From Devosia submarina (GTDB lineage Bacteria > Pseudomonadota > Alphaproteobacteria > Rhizobiales > Devosiaceae), in assembly GCF_003056345.1 (NCBI RefSeq), contig NZ_PYWB01000003.1:62001-126000 (forward strand): a stretch of 64,000 nucleotides of DNA. Direction: 5' to 3'. Of the stretch, positions 8,754 to 17,638 are shown piece by piece (the stretch's first letter is position 1; each line of letters starts with the position of its first letter). Both the position numbers and the translations under genes were made by a program. The notes beneath the pieces were generated by a model. It was not told the origin of the DNA and searched no databases. It saw only the letters and a list, made by a program, of their open reading frames with translations.

Positions 8754-9611
8754 TCAGATGATCGGCTTGCCGCCCGTCACCGCGATTGTTGCGCCTGACA
8801 CATAGCTGGACTCATCGCTTGCCAACATCACGTAGACCGGTGCGAGTTCGCGGGGTTGCGCGGGCCGGCCCATGGGAACCTGCTTGCCGAAGTTCTTAAC
8901 CTTTTCTTCCGGCATGGTGGAGGGGATGAGCGGCGTCCACACGGGTCCAGGTGCCACGGTATTGGCCCGGATGCCTTTTTCGGCCAGCAGTTGAGCTAAG
9001 CCCGCGGTGAAGTTCTGAATGGCGCCTTTCGTTGTGGCATAGGCCAGCAATTGGGGGCTGGGCGTATCGGCATTGACCGACGAGGTGTTGATAATGGCGC
9101 TGCCTTCCTTCATGTGCGCAACGGCGGCCTTGGTGATGTAGAACATGGCCGAAATATTGGTCGCCATGGTCACTTCCCATTCTTCATCGGGAATTTCTTC
9201 GAGCGACTCGAATGTGTTCTGGTGGGCGGCATTGTTGACCAAAATGTCGATCTGGCCGAAGGCATCCACGGTCTGGCTCACCAATTGGCGGCAGTGAGCA
9301 GCCTTGGAAATATCGCCGGGGATCAACAGACACTGCCGGCCAGCGCTTTCCACAAGCCGCTTGGTTTCGGCCGCGTCTTCTTCCTCGTTGAGATAGGATA
9401 CTGCGACGTCCGCGCCTTCACGGGCAAAAGCCAACGCCACTGCACGGCCAATACCGGAGTCGGCTCCGGTGATCAGCGCCTTCTTGCCAGCCAGTCGTCC
9501 GCTGCCCTTGTAGCTATCCTCGCCATAGTCAGGCACGGGATCCATTTTGGCGCTGGAGCCGGGGATCAGCTGGGGCTGGGCGGGGAAAGGTGGCTTGGGA
9601 TCCTGGGTCAT
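8754..9611 (-). CDS. SDR-family oxidoreductase (YghA / general-stress-protein-39 type)
   Basis: A 285-residue short-chain dehydrogenase with the roughly 40-residue N-terminal extension typical of the YghA/GspA39 subgroup. The NAD(P)-binding motif is TGADSGIG (48-55), followed by NNAA, the catalytic Ser in NTSSVN and the YATTK Tyr/Lys pair. The ATG at 9611 is chosen over an upstream in-frame one because AGGAG lies 9 bases before it and the family motif MTQDPKPPFP starts there. It is convergent with the GH65 gene, 36 bp apart, and divergent from the cobalamin riboswitch. Family members are induced by general stress; the substrate is unknown. Confidence 0.92.
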   Translation of the reverse strand: MTQDPKPPFPAQPQLIPGSSAKMDPVPDYGEDSYKGSGRLAGKKALITGADSGIGRAVALAFAREGADVAVSYLNEEEDAAETKRLVESAGRQCLLIPGDISKAAHCRQLVSQTVDAFGQIDILVNNAAHQNTFESLEEIPDEEWEVTMATNISAMFYITKAAVAHMKEGSAIINTSSVNADTPSPQLLAYATTKGAIQNFTAGLAQLLAEKGIRANTVAPGPVWTPLIPSTMPEEKVKNFGKQVPMGRPAQPRELAPVYVMLASDESSYVSGATIAVTGGKPII

Positions 9612-9705
9612 GGAGACACTCCTTTGTGGATTGTCCCGGGCCAACGTTAGCTTGGGGGAGATCGTTCGCCTCCCTAAACTATGCGAAAGGGCAAGGTGGT
9701 TCATA

Positions 9706-9734
9706 TTGACACGGATGCCGTCGCCGCCGATTGC
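9706..9734 (+). promoter_or_regulatory. Candidate promoter for the riboswitch transcript
   Basis: A perfect TTGACA lies at 9706-9711. With a 17-base spacer the -10 would be GATTGC at 9729-9734, which is a poor match, so only the -35 is convincing. Transcription from here would enter the cobalamin riboswitch about 30-40 bases downstream. Confidence 0.3.
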
Positions 9735-9764
9735 GATCTGGCGGAGGGTGTGACAAGAGGGGCG

Positions 9765-9945
9765 TGCTTTGGTTCCGCCAGGGAGCGCGGATTAAAAGGG
9801 AACACGGTGCGGATTACCCATCAGGGGCCAAAACCGGGGCTGCCCTCGCAACTGTAAGCGGCGAGCGATCGCAAATGCCACTGCCCTTGTGGGGTGGGAA
9901 GGCTGCCATCGCATCCGAGCCGTGAGCCAGGAGACCTGCCGAGCG
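9765..9945 (+). promoter_or_regulatory. Cobalamin (adenosylcobalamin) riboswitch
   Basis: The conserved blocks of the B12 aptamer occur in order: GGTTCCGCCAGGGAG near 9771, AAAAGGGAACACGGTGCGG near 9795-9812, GGGGCTGCCCTCGCAACTGTA near 9836-9856 (trimmed), and the B12 box GAGCCAGGAGACCTGCC at 9924-9940. It lies upstream of a three-gene FecCD-type importer. The 180 bases between the B12 box and the first ATG probably contain the expression platform; a stem GCATCC/GGATGC at 10027-10046 is one element, but no clear terminator with a T tract was found. Control through occlusion of the ribosome site is therefore more likely. High cobalamin should lower expression. Confidence 0.93.
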
Positions 9946-10128
9946 ACATCATGAAGCCAGGCGAGGTGCCCTGGCGGAGGCAGGCTTATGACAATTCCGT
10001 TCGCAAGAGCGCGCGATTCTGTCCTTGCATCCCCAACAGTGGATGCCTTGGTCGATGGAACTTGACGCCCAAATTTTTCCTCTGCTTGTCCGGGCGACCT
10101 GCTCTGGCTGCTTGAGGCTGAACAACAC

Positions 10129-11196
10129 ATGAGCGCGTTTGATCCGGCTTTGTCGCCACGAATTCGGACGGCAGCTGGCTTGCTGGTCATGGCTATCCTG
10201 GTGATCGCATGCTTCCTTGTTCTGCTTGTCCGCGGCACGGTGTTCATCCCGCTGGGTGAAGTCATCGACGTGCTGGCCGGCGGCGAGGGCACGCGGTCTA
10301 TTCACCGCATCATCGTCATGGATGCTCGATTGCCCAAGGCGATCACGGCTGTTCTCGCCGGTGCAGCGCTGGGCGTAGGCGGCGCGATGATGCAAACGCT
10401 GTTTCGCAATCCATTGGCCGACCCTTATGTGCTGGGCGTCAGCTCGGGGGCAATCCTGGGCGCTGCGATTGTCATCCTGGGCAGTTCCACCACAGGATGG
10501 CTGTCTGGATTGTCAGTGGTCCGACAATTAGGGATCACCGGGGCTGCCGTGGCCGGCGCCGCCATGGTGCTGATCCTTGCCCTCGCCTTTGCCCGACGGC
10601 TCGGGAACCCCGCTATGGTGCTGATCGTGGGCGTCATGTTTGGCTTTCTGTCCGGGGCGCTGGTGGATGTGCTAGTTTACTACGCCGACCCTGAGAGGCT
10701 GCAGGGGCTCGCGACCTTCACCCGGGGGACGGTGCGTGACATCACCTGGTCCGATCTGCAGGTGTTGGCGCCGGCATGCCTGCTCACGATCGTCACGGCA
10801 ATGCTGCTCGCAAAGCCCATGAACATTCTGCTTCTAGGCGAGCGCTATGCGGCCACAATGGGCGTCAGCGTTCGCCCGGTGCAATTCGTGGCCCTTTCGA
10901 TTGTTGCCCTGCTGGCCGGTGTCGTAACGGCCTATTGCGGCGCTATCGGATTTATCGGCCTCGCTGCGCCCCATCTGGTGCGCGGCATGCTTGGACAATC
11001 CGATCATTTCGTCGTGCTTCCCGGCTCGGCCCTGGTCGGCGCCATCCTTGTCCTATTGGCCGAATATGTCGCGGGCGGAAACGGACTGACGGATGTGACG
11101 CTGCCGCTCAATTCGGTAACGGCATTTATCGGGGCACCAGTGGTGCTCTGGGTGCTACTGCGTAGGCGGAGCGAAGCCGGACAGGTGCCCCTATGA
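10129..11196 (+). CDS. FecCD/BtuC-type ABC permease, cobalamin-regulated
   Basis: A 355-residue permease with about ten membrane helices. It has the family motifs GVGGAMMQTLFRNPLADPYV (about 85-104) and GFIGLAAPHLVRG, the cytoplasmic loop that contacts the ATPase. It is the first gene after the cobalamin riboswitch, so the most likely job is uptake of vitamin B12 or another corrinoid (BtuC role). An iron-siderophore function is the family alternative but would not explain the riboswitch. The stop overlaps the ATPase start by 4 bp (ATGA). No TonB-dependent receptor gene is in the window. Confidence 0.9.
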   Translation: MSAFDPALSPRIRTAAGLLVMAILVIACFLVLLVRGTVFIPLGEVIDVLAGGEGTRSIHRIIVMDARLPKAITAVLAGAALGVGGAMMQTLFRNPLADPYVLGVSSGAILGAAIVILGSSTTGWLSGLSVVRQLGITGAAVAGAAMVLILALAFARRLGNPAMVLIVGVMFGFLSGALVDVLVYYADPERLQGLATFTRGTVRDITWSDLQVLAPACLLTIVTAMLLAKPMNILLLGERYAATMGVSVRPVQFVALSIVALLAGVVTAYCGAIGFIGLAAPHLVRGMLGQSDHFVVLPGSALVGAILVLLAEYVAGGNGLTDVTLPLNSVTAFIGAPVVLWVLLRRRSEAGQVPL

Positions 11197-12338
11197 GCGC
11201 CCTACCCGTTCCCGTGGTTTCAGCGGAAAACCTTTGCGTCGGCTACAAGCGCCGCGGGGGTCGTTCCACCGCAATCCTGCAGGGGATTTCCGCCCAGCTG
11301 CTCCCGGGACAATTGACCTTTTTGCTTGGGCCAAACGGCGCGGGCAAGTCGACGCTTTTGCGAACCTTGGTGGGCAGTCAAAAGCCGCTTGGCGGTCGGG
11401 TGCTGCTATCGGGTGAGAACCTCATCGCCCTCTCCGCTCGTGAAAGGGCGAAGCGGCTGAGCGTGGTCCTGACCGACCCTGTCGATGTGGGCCTGATGAC
11501 GGTGCGGACCTTGGTGGGGCTTGGGCGATCACCACACCTTGGCTGGTTTTCGGCGATGGCCGACGATGACCGGCAGACGATTGAATGGGCACTGCGGGCT
11601 GCGGGAGCCAGCCAGCTGGCCGACCGGCAGGTGATCGAACTTTCGGACGGGGAGCGGCAGCGCTCCATGATCGCGCGTGCCCTTGCACAGCGCCCATCGG
11701 TGCTGGTTCTTGATGAACCCACGGCCTTTCTGGACCTAACACGGCGCGTGGAACTGATCGCACTCCTGCGCAAGCTTGCGGATGAAACAGGGCTGGCGGT
11801 CCTTCTGTCCACCCATGACCTCGATTTGGCGCTGCGCGCCGCCGACCAGCTCTGGCTGGTTCACGCCGATGGCCGGTTTGAAACCGGAGGACCTGAAGAC
11901 CTGGCCGTGGGGGGCTCCATCGAGCGCACCTATGCGGCCAGCGAAATCAGCTTTGACCATGCAGCCGGCAATTTCATCCTGGCTCGCAAAAGCCATGGCC
12001 TGCCAATCGCCATCAGCGCAGCCGAACCGAGTCTGCATTGGGTACGTCGCGCCGTCCGACGGGCCGGGTTCGACCCGGTAGCTAGGGACGCTGACGCAAA
12101 ATGGCGGCTCGCGGTTCACGACGCACAACAGGGCGCCTTGGTCTGGAAGCTGGACGAGGCAGGCTGCTCAAACAGCGGCCAAGGCCTTTCCGATCTGGTC
12201 AATGCCCTCGCAGCGATTGCGGACACAGAACACAACAATGGAGATCCGACCCATGATCAGATTCATCCTTGGTACAACGACGTTCGCCCTGCTGCTGGCC
12301 AATCCGAGCCTGGCACACGCAAACAATTGTCCAAGTGA
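11193..12338 (+). CDS. BtuD/FecE-type ABC ATPase with C-terminal extension
   Basis: A 381-residue ATPase. Walker A is GPNGAGKST, the signature is LSDGERQRSMIARAL (Asp instead of Gly at the third position), Walker B is VLVLDEPTAFLD, and the H-loop is LLSTHD. After the ABC domain (about 1-250) an extra region of about 130 residues follows (WVRRAVRRAGFDP... LSDLVNALAAI), seen in some alphaproteobacterial haem/B12-type ATPases. The last 28 codons lie over the start and signal peptide of the next gene in another frame (12253-12338). The final stretch after NALAAIADTE looks unstructured and may be a recent extension through loss of a stop. Confidence 0.88.
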   Translation: MSALPVPVVSAENLCVGYKRRGGRSTAILQGISAQLLPGQLTFLLGPNGAGKSTLLRTLVGSQKPLGGRVLLSGENLIALSARERAKRLSVVLTDPVDVGLMTVRTLVGLGRSPHLGWFSAMADDDRQTIEWALRAAGASQLADRQVIELSDGERQRSMIARALAQRPSVLVLDEPTAFLDLTRRVELIALLRKLADETGLAVLLSTHDLDLALRAADQLWLVHADGRFETGGPEDLAVGGSIERTYAASEISFDHAAGNFILARKSHGLPIAISAAEPSLHWVRRAVRRAGFDPVARDADAKWRLAVHDAQQGALVWKLDEAGCSNSGQGLSDLVNALAAIADTEHNNGDPTHDQIHPWYNDVRPAAGQSEPGTRKQLSK

Positions 12339-13458
12339 TTTCAAGCAGGGGCAGGACTATTTTCCCGACAAGGTAGCGTCCGAGCACTCCGCATTCTGGG
12401 ACATAGCCTACCACGGTCACTACAAGGTGGTGACCGTAGCGGACACTGAAAGCCCCACGGCTAGGGCCGAGCTCAAATATGTTCTGGTGCAATGCGGCAC
12501 TCTTGTTCCCGAGCTCTCCGGCGATCTGGCGGGCGCCCTTGTTGTGGAAGTGCCGATCGATCGGGCGATCGTCACGCACCGCAACGCGCTGGCCATGCTC
12601 GACGAGATCGGCGCTGCGCCGAGCATTGTTGGCGTCACCAAGAACTTCCTCGGCTTTGCGGAGACGGACGCCTGGTACGCGAGCGTTCTCGATCGTGCTG
12701 CCGATCCACAAAGCATCGGCGCGGAAACCGATCTGGATTATGAAATGACGCTGGCGCTCGAGCCCGATGTAATCTTCATGGCTGGATATGGCCCGGGCTA
12801 TCAGGAGGTCACCACGGTCAGCGGCCGCGGCCTGCCGGCAATCATGATTTCGAACCGGACGGAGCCCACGCCCCTGGGGTCATCCGAATGGCTCAAGCTC
12901 GTTTCGACCTTCTACAACAAGGAAGCCGAAGCCAATCAGGCATTCAACAAAATCGAGGCGGACTATACCGACATTGCCAGGCAGGTCGCGGACCAGTTCG
13001 CTGATCGTGATTTTTCCGCAGCCTATGCTTGCCTCGGTGACGATGGCGGCTGCGGCTTCATGTATGCCCATGGCGACAAGTCCCTGAACGGGCAAATCCT
13101 GGAGCTGATGGGCGTGGATAATCCATTCGCCCGGAGCAATGATCGTCCCAACGGTATGGATTTCGATTACGAGACCGCGCTCGAGCGGAGCCAGGATGTG
13201 GATTTCTTCGTGATCTACTACATCGACTCACCCGAGGCACTGGCGAGTGATGAGCGATACCGCAACGTCCCCGCTCTTGCGGAAGGTCGGTACGCCATCT
13301 CCACAGTCCCCAATTACCATGAGTGCAACGCGATCACCTATGTTCGGGTCGATCGCCTGGTGCGCGACTACGCCATCGGCATGCTTCCCCAGTTGTTTCC
13401 TGGTGAAGACGGCGTCTGCTTCCAAGCGCCTACCACACAAGAGGCTACAGCCAACTAG
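12253..13458 (+). CDS. Periplasmic corrinoid/siderophore-type binding protein (BtuF-like)
   Basis: A 401-residue secreted binding protein. The N-terminus is a signal peptide (MIRFILGTTTFALLLANPS then LAHA-N). The body has the Peripla_BP_2 layout of two lobes joined by a long helix: YKVVTVADTESPTARA, a central ALEPDVIFMAGY, then NRTEPTPLGSSEWLKL. The ATG at 12253 is preceded by GGAGAT; a start at 12238 is possible but would spoil the signal peptide. It is the third gene of the riboswitch-controlled operon, so it most likely binds cobalamin or a precursor. At 401 residues it is longer than E. coli BtuF and closer to some Fe/B12 class proteins of Rhizobiales. Confidence 0.85.
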   Translation: MIRFILGTTTFALLLANPSLAHANNCPSDFKQGQDYFPDKVASEHSAFWDIAYHGHYKVVTVADTESPTARAELKYVLVQCGTLVPELSGDLAGALVVEVPIDRAIVTHRNALAMLDEIGAAPSIVGVTKNFLGFAETDAWYASVLDRAADPQSIGAETDLDYEMTLALEPDVIFMAGYGPGYQEVTTVSGRGLPAIMISNRTEPTPLGSSEWLKLVSTFYNKEAEANQAFNKIEADYTDIARQVADQFADRDFSAAYACLGDDGGCGFMYAHGDKSLNGQILELMGVDNPFARSNDRPNGMDFDYETALERSQDVDFFVIYYIDSPEALASDERYRNVPALAEGRYAISTVPNYHECNAITYVRVDRLVRDYAIGMLPQLFPGEDGVCFQAPTTQEATAN

Positions 13459-13585
13459 ACCCATTGTTTCCCGACAAGCTTAGCTGGCAAGCTCTAGGCG
13501 GCAAACGGCGGGCAGTTCATGTTGCCGGCAGCGTTCCGGAATTCATGCCGCTGGAGCGGCTCTCACGAGCAAGTCTTCGACACGC

Positions 13586-14080
13586 CTATCGTGCGCGCGC
13601 CTTGAACATGCGTTGTAGGGAATCGTTGCGGAACACGAACTGCTCGGTGAGCGCACCAATCACATGCAAGGCAATGGCCGGGATCAGAATCAAGCGGCCG
13701 ATTTCATGCAATACCGCTGCAAGGGGAATGCCCAGGAACCAGGCAAGAGCGCCCGTTATCGGCATGCCGAATATAAAGCCATAGAGCAGCATGTGGGTGG
13801 CATGGGCCAGCCAGTTCAGGATGGCTGGGGTTTCCTTGTGCGGCGGGGGCGTTCCGCGCAGGGTGCGGATTGTCACGCGAACAATGCCGAGCACCAGCAC
13901 GGTTAAGCCAACGATAACATGTAGTTGCGCACCATCGATCTCGTTCAACGGCTTGCCCGAGAGCCGTTCGAAAAACGCCCGCTGCATGGGCTCGTTTATC
14001 GAAAGCTGCACAAAAATCAGCAGTGCAATCGTCCAGTGGAGAACAATCTGAAGTCGGGAGTATCCCTGTGGCCGCGACAT
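13586..14080 (-). CDS. Cytochrome b561 family membrane protein
   Basis: A 164-residue four-helix membrane protein. Histidines in LHWTIALLIF, QLHVIVGLTVL, HATHMLLYGF and ALHVIGAL are placed as the four axial ligands of two b hemes in the bacterial cytochrome b561 family, which passes electrons between quinol and periplasmic acceptors. The ATG at 14080 begins the conserved MSRPQGYSRLQIVLHW and has GGAGA upstream; a longer in-frame start exists but adds 20 unconserved residues. It is divergent from the caa3 oxidase operon, so promoters for both lie in about 14081-14159. Confidence 0.9.
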   Translation of the reverse strand: MSRPQGYSRLQIVLHWTIALLIFVQLSINEPMQRAFFERLSGKPLNEIDGAQLHVIVGLTVLVLGIVRVTIRTLRGTPPPHKETPAILNWLAHATHMLLYGFIFGMPITGALAWFLGIPLAAVLHEIGRLILIPAIALHVIGALTEQFVFRNDSLQRMFKARAR

Positions 14081-14159
14081 GATCTCTCCGCTAGGATGGT
14101 TAGAACAGGAACTCATGCACAAGAGCTGCGTTCCGTTCAATACACCGGCGCGGGAGTAT

Positions 14160-15152
14160 ATGGGGCAAGCTGGCAGAACTTGGACTGGAAATGCATGCAG
14201 GTTTTCGCTTCTTGCGCTGACCGCTGTTTGGCTCGCCGGCTGTAATACGGAGCAGAGTGCCCTTCACCCGGCCGGGCAGGACGCAGCAGAACTTGCCGAT
14301 CTCTTCTGGTTCATGACCGCAATAGGCGCGGTGGTCTGGTGCGTGTTCATGGGCGCGGCGGTCTATGCCATTCTGGGCAAGAAGGCGCCGCGCAGCGAAA
14401 AATTTGCTGACCGCCTGGTGTTCTTTGGTGGCGTCGTATTCCCCACAATTGGTCTGGCAGCCCTTCTGGTTGTCGGCCTCGCCCTGCTTCCGAGCTGGGC
14501 AGAAGCGGACACGCCGGACCTGCGCGTCCATGTAACGGCAGAACAGTTCTGGTGGCGCATTGCGTATGAGGCGGAGGACGGCACGCTCGTCGAGACCGCT
14601 AACGAACTCCACCTGCCCAATGGCGCTACGGCAGAATTCGCGCTGACCAGCACTGATGTGATCCACTCCTTCTGGATTCCGCCACTGGGCGGCAAGATGG
14701 ATGCGATCCCGGGCCGTACCAATGTGCTGCGGCTCGAGCCCACCAAGGAAGGCGTTTACCGCGGCGTCTGTGCTGAATTCTGCGGCACCTCCCATGCGTT
14801 GATGGCCTTTCCCGTGGTGGTGCATGAAGCCGGCGAGTTCAACGCTTGGCTTGAGCAACAGCGCCAACCAGCCCGCCCGGCCCCCGGTCGCGAAGCCTTC
14901 GATGCCGCAGGCTGCGGCGCCTGCCACATCGTCCGCGGGATCAGCGAAGAGGGCGCCGTGGGCCCGGACCTCACTCATTTTGGCAGCCGCCGCACCATTG
15001 GCGCCGGAACCCTGCCGCTGACCGAAGCCAATCTCGAGGATTGGCTGATCGCGCCTGAGCACATCAAGCCGGGTGTGCGCATGCCGTCCTTCGCCACCCT
15101 GCCCGACCAGGACCGCGAAGCCATCGTTCAATTCCTGCTGGAGCTCAAATGA
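14160..15152 (+). CDS. coxB: caa3-type cytochrome c oxidase subunit II with C-terminal heme c domain
   Basis: A 330-residue lipoprotein from this start: hydrophobic leader and lipobox LAGC (Cys28). Two helices follow, then the cupredoxin domain with CuA ligands His169 (DVIHSFW), Cys204, Glu206, Cys208, His212 and Met215 (CAEFCGTSHALM). A cytochrome c domain with CGACH (Cys252, Cys255, His256) is fused at the C-terminus, the mark of caa3 oxidases, which take electrons directly into this domain. ATG 14115 with AGGA five bases upstream is an alternative start giving a longer cytoplasmic tail. It overlaps the subunit I-III gene by 4 bp. Confidence 0.94.
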   Translation: MGQAGRTWTGNACRFSLLALTAVWLAGCNTEQSALHPAGQDAAELADLFWFMTAIGAVVWCVFMGAAVYAILGKKAPRSEKFADRLVFFGGVVFPTIGLAALLVVGLALLPSWAEADTPDLRVHVTAEQFWWRIAYEAEDGTLVETANELHLPNGATAEFALTSTDVIHSFWIPPLGGKMDAIPGRTNVLRLEPTKEGVYRGVCAEFCGTSHALMAFPVVVHEAGEFNAWLEQQRQPARPAPGREAFDAAGCGACHIVRGISEEGAVGPDLTHFGSRRTIGAGTLPLTEANLEDWLIAPEHIKPGVRMPSFATLPDQDREAIVQFLLELK

Positions 15153-17638
15153 CCGACAAGGCCGAAGAGGAACAGCAACTCGCCAAGGTTTGGGAAACGC
15201 CCAAGGGTTGGTCGATCCTGTCCGACGTCAACAACTCCACTGTTGGCAAATGGTATATCGGCGCGTCCTTCGCCTTCATGCTGTTTGGTGGCGCCCTGGC
15301 GCTGATCATGCGCACTCAATTGGCCGTTCCGGACAATGGTCTGGTTTCGGCGCAGACCTACAACCAGCTCTTCACCCTGCATGGCACGGTGATGATGTTC
15401 CTGTTTGCCGTACCGATCTTCGAGGCCGTCGCGATCCTGATCCTGCCCGCCATGCTGGGCGCCCGCGACCTGCCCTTCCCTCGGCTTTCCGCCTTTGGCT
15501 TTTGGTGCTTCATTATCGGCGGGGTTTTTGTTTGCGGCTCCATATTCTTTAATTCCGCGCCCGATGCCGGCTGGTTCATGTACCCGCCCCTGTCCACCGA
15601 GCAATCCGGCATTGGTGCCGATATCTGGCTGCTGGGCCTTAGCTTCATCGAAGTGGCCTCCATTGCTGCTGCCGTGGAACTGATTGTGGGCGTCCTCAAG
15701 TGCCGCGCGCCGGGCATGCACATTAACCTCACCCCCCTCTATAGCTGGTATGTGCTGATCGTCGCCGGGATGATCCTGTTCGCCTTCCCGCCGCTGATTG
15801 CAGGCGATTTCCTGTTCGAGCTGGAACGCGCTTTCGACTGGCCCTTCTTTGATGTCAGCCGCGGCGGCGACCCGCTCCTCTGGCAACACCTGTTCTGGAT
15901 ATTCGGGCATCCTGAAGTCTACATCATCTTCCTGCCCGCCATTGCGCTCCTTGCAATGATCATCCCGACCTTCGCGCAGCGTCCCATAGCCGGCTATTCA
16001 TGGATCGTGTTGTCCGCCATCGGCACGGGCTTTCTGAGCTTTGGCCTTTGGGTGCACCACATGTTCACCACTGGCCTGCCCGCAATTTCGCTCGGCTTCT
16101 TCTCGGCCGCATCCGAAGCGGTAGCCATCCCTACCGGCATTCAGCTGTTCGTTTTCATCGCCACGGTCATGCTCGGCAATGTCGTGCGCACCGTGCCCAT
16201 GCTTTACTGCCTGGGGGCGCTGGCGAGCTTCCTGATCGGCGGCATAACGGGCGTCATGGTCGCCGTCGCGCCGTTCGATTTCCAGGTGCACGACACCTAT
16301 TTCATTGTCGCCCACCTCCACTACACCCTGATCGGTGGCATGCTGTTCCCAGTCCTTGCCGGGGTGCAATATTACTACCCATTCGCCACGGGCAAGACCC
16401 TGTCGCGCAAAGCCGGCATCTGGTCGTTCTGGCTGATCTTTATCGGCTTCAACGTCACCTTCCTGCCCATGCATCTAACCGGGCTGATGGGCATGCCCCG
16501 CCGGGTCTTCACCTATGGTGTTGATCGGGACTGGGGCTTGCTCAACATGGTCTCGACGGTCGGCGCCTTTATTTTTGCGGCTGGCTTCCTCCTGTTCGTA
16601 TGGGATTGTGTTCGCCCCAAGCGCAAGGAGCCCTATGCTGCGCGCAACATCTGGAATGCGGGCACCTTGGAATGGGTCGGCAGGGTGCCGGCAGATAATT
16701 GGGGCCTGCGCTCCATCCCACAGATCAACAGCCGCTACCCCCTTTGGGACGATAAGGACCTTCAGGACAATATAGACAACGGCCGTGGCCTGTTGGCCGA
16801 TGCTTCAGAGGGGCGGCGTGAAACGCTGGTAACCTCGGTGCTCGACGCTCAGCCCGTGCAGGTTCTTCGCGTCGGTACTCCAACCTGGCTGCCTATGATG
16901 GCCGCAATCGGCCTGGGCGGCGTCTTCATTCTCGCCACTTGGAAGCTGTGGTGGCTGACGCTGGCGAGCGCGATCTTCTTCCTAGGCGTGACCTTGTATT
17001 GGCTTTGGACCGGCACGGCTCAAATCCCGGAAAAGCCGACCAAGGATATCGGCGATGGCCGCGAGCTGCCGCTCTATGTCGCCGGCCCGCGATCCACCGG
17101 CTGGTGGGCCATGTTCATCACCATGACTGGCGATCTGACTGCTTTCCTCAGCGTTGTGTTCGGCTACTTTTTCCTTTGGACCGTAAACGAGCATTTCCCG
17201 CCTCAGGGCGTGGATGGACCCGGCTGGCAATGGCCTCTGGTTGCAGCAGGCCTGACCCTGCTCACCTGGGGCGCCATGCTGGGGTCGCGGCTAACCAATG
17301 CTGCGGGCAATGTCGTTCTGGCGCGCAGCTTGATCATAGCCGGCATTATCGGTGCCGTGCTGACCGGCCTGGCGCTCATGGCCGGGCCCTGGACAACTGG
17401 GCTCGACCCCACGCTCAACACCTATAATGCTATTGTCTGGGCCCTGGTGGTCTGGGTGATTGCCCATCTGCTTGTCGGCATCATCATGCAGGCCTATTGC
17501 CTCGCGCGGTCCATTTTCCACCGTCTTACGCCCACCCATGACGCCGATCTGTGGAACGTCACCCTCTATTGGCACTTTGTCGGTTTTTCGGGCCTGCTGA
17601 CGGCCCTGGTGATCGGAGGGTTTCCACTGCTGCAATGA
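15149..17638 (+). CDS. coxA: Cytochrome c oxidase subunit I-III fusion
   Basis: An 829-residue membrane protein. Residues 1 to about 560 are subunit I: heme a ligand in LHGTVMMF, CuB site FGHPEVYI with the His-Tyr pair and Glu of the D channel, HHMFTTGLP, and heme a3/a ligands in HDTYFIVAHLHY. After a hydrophilic linker (about 510-580) the C-terminal part is subunit III (SRLTNAAGN, HLLVGI, LYWHFVGF). GARDLPFPR keeps the D-channel aspartate. However, the K-channel lysine of A-type oxidases (PTGIK in Paracoccus) is Gln here (IPTGIQLF), and the D-channel asparagines in the NYF and PRMNN positions are also not conserved. It is the catalytic subunit of the operon. Confidence 0.95.
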   Translation: MTDKAEEEQQLAKVWETPKGWSILSDVNNSTVGKWYIGASFAFMLFGGALALIMRTQLAVPDNGLVSAQTYNQLFTLHGTVMMFLFAVPIFEAVAILILPAMLGARDLPFPRLSAFGFWCFIIGGVFVCGSIFFNSAPDAGWFMYPPLSTEQSGIGADIWLLGLSFIEVASIAAAVELIVGVLKCRAPGMHINLTPLYSWYVLIVAGMILFAFPPLIAGDFLFELERAFDWPFFDVSRGGDPLLWQHLFWIFGHPEVYIIFLPAIALLAMIIPTFAQRPIAGYSWIVLSAIGTGFLSFGLWVHHMFTTGLPAISLGFFSAASEAVAIPTGIQLFVFIATVMLGNVVRTVPMLYCLGALASFLIGGITGVMVAVAPFDFQVHDTYFIVAHLHYTLIGGMLFPVLAGVQYYYPFATGKTLSRKAGIWSFWLIFIGFNVTFLPMHLTGLMGMPRRVFTYGVDRDWGLLNMVSTVGAFIFAAGFLLFVWDCVRPKRKEPYAARNIWNAGTLEWVGRVPADNWGLRSIPQINSRYPLWDDKDLQDNIDNGRGLLADASEGRRETLVTSVLDAQPVQVLRVGTPTWLPMMAAIGLGGVFILATWKLWWLTLASAIFFLGVTLYWLWTGTAQIPEKPTKDIGDGRELPLYVAGPRSTGWWAMFITMTGDLTAFLSVVFGYFFLWTVNEHFPPQGVDGPGWQWPLVAAGLTLLTWGAMLGSRLTNAAGNVVLARSLIIAGIIGAVLTGLALMAGPWTTGLDPTLNTYNAIVWALVVWVIAHLLVGIIMQAYCLARSIFHRLTPTHDADLWNVTLYWHFVGFSGLLTALVIGGFPLLQ

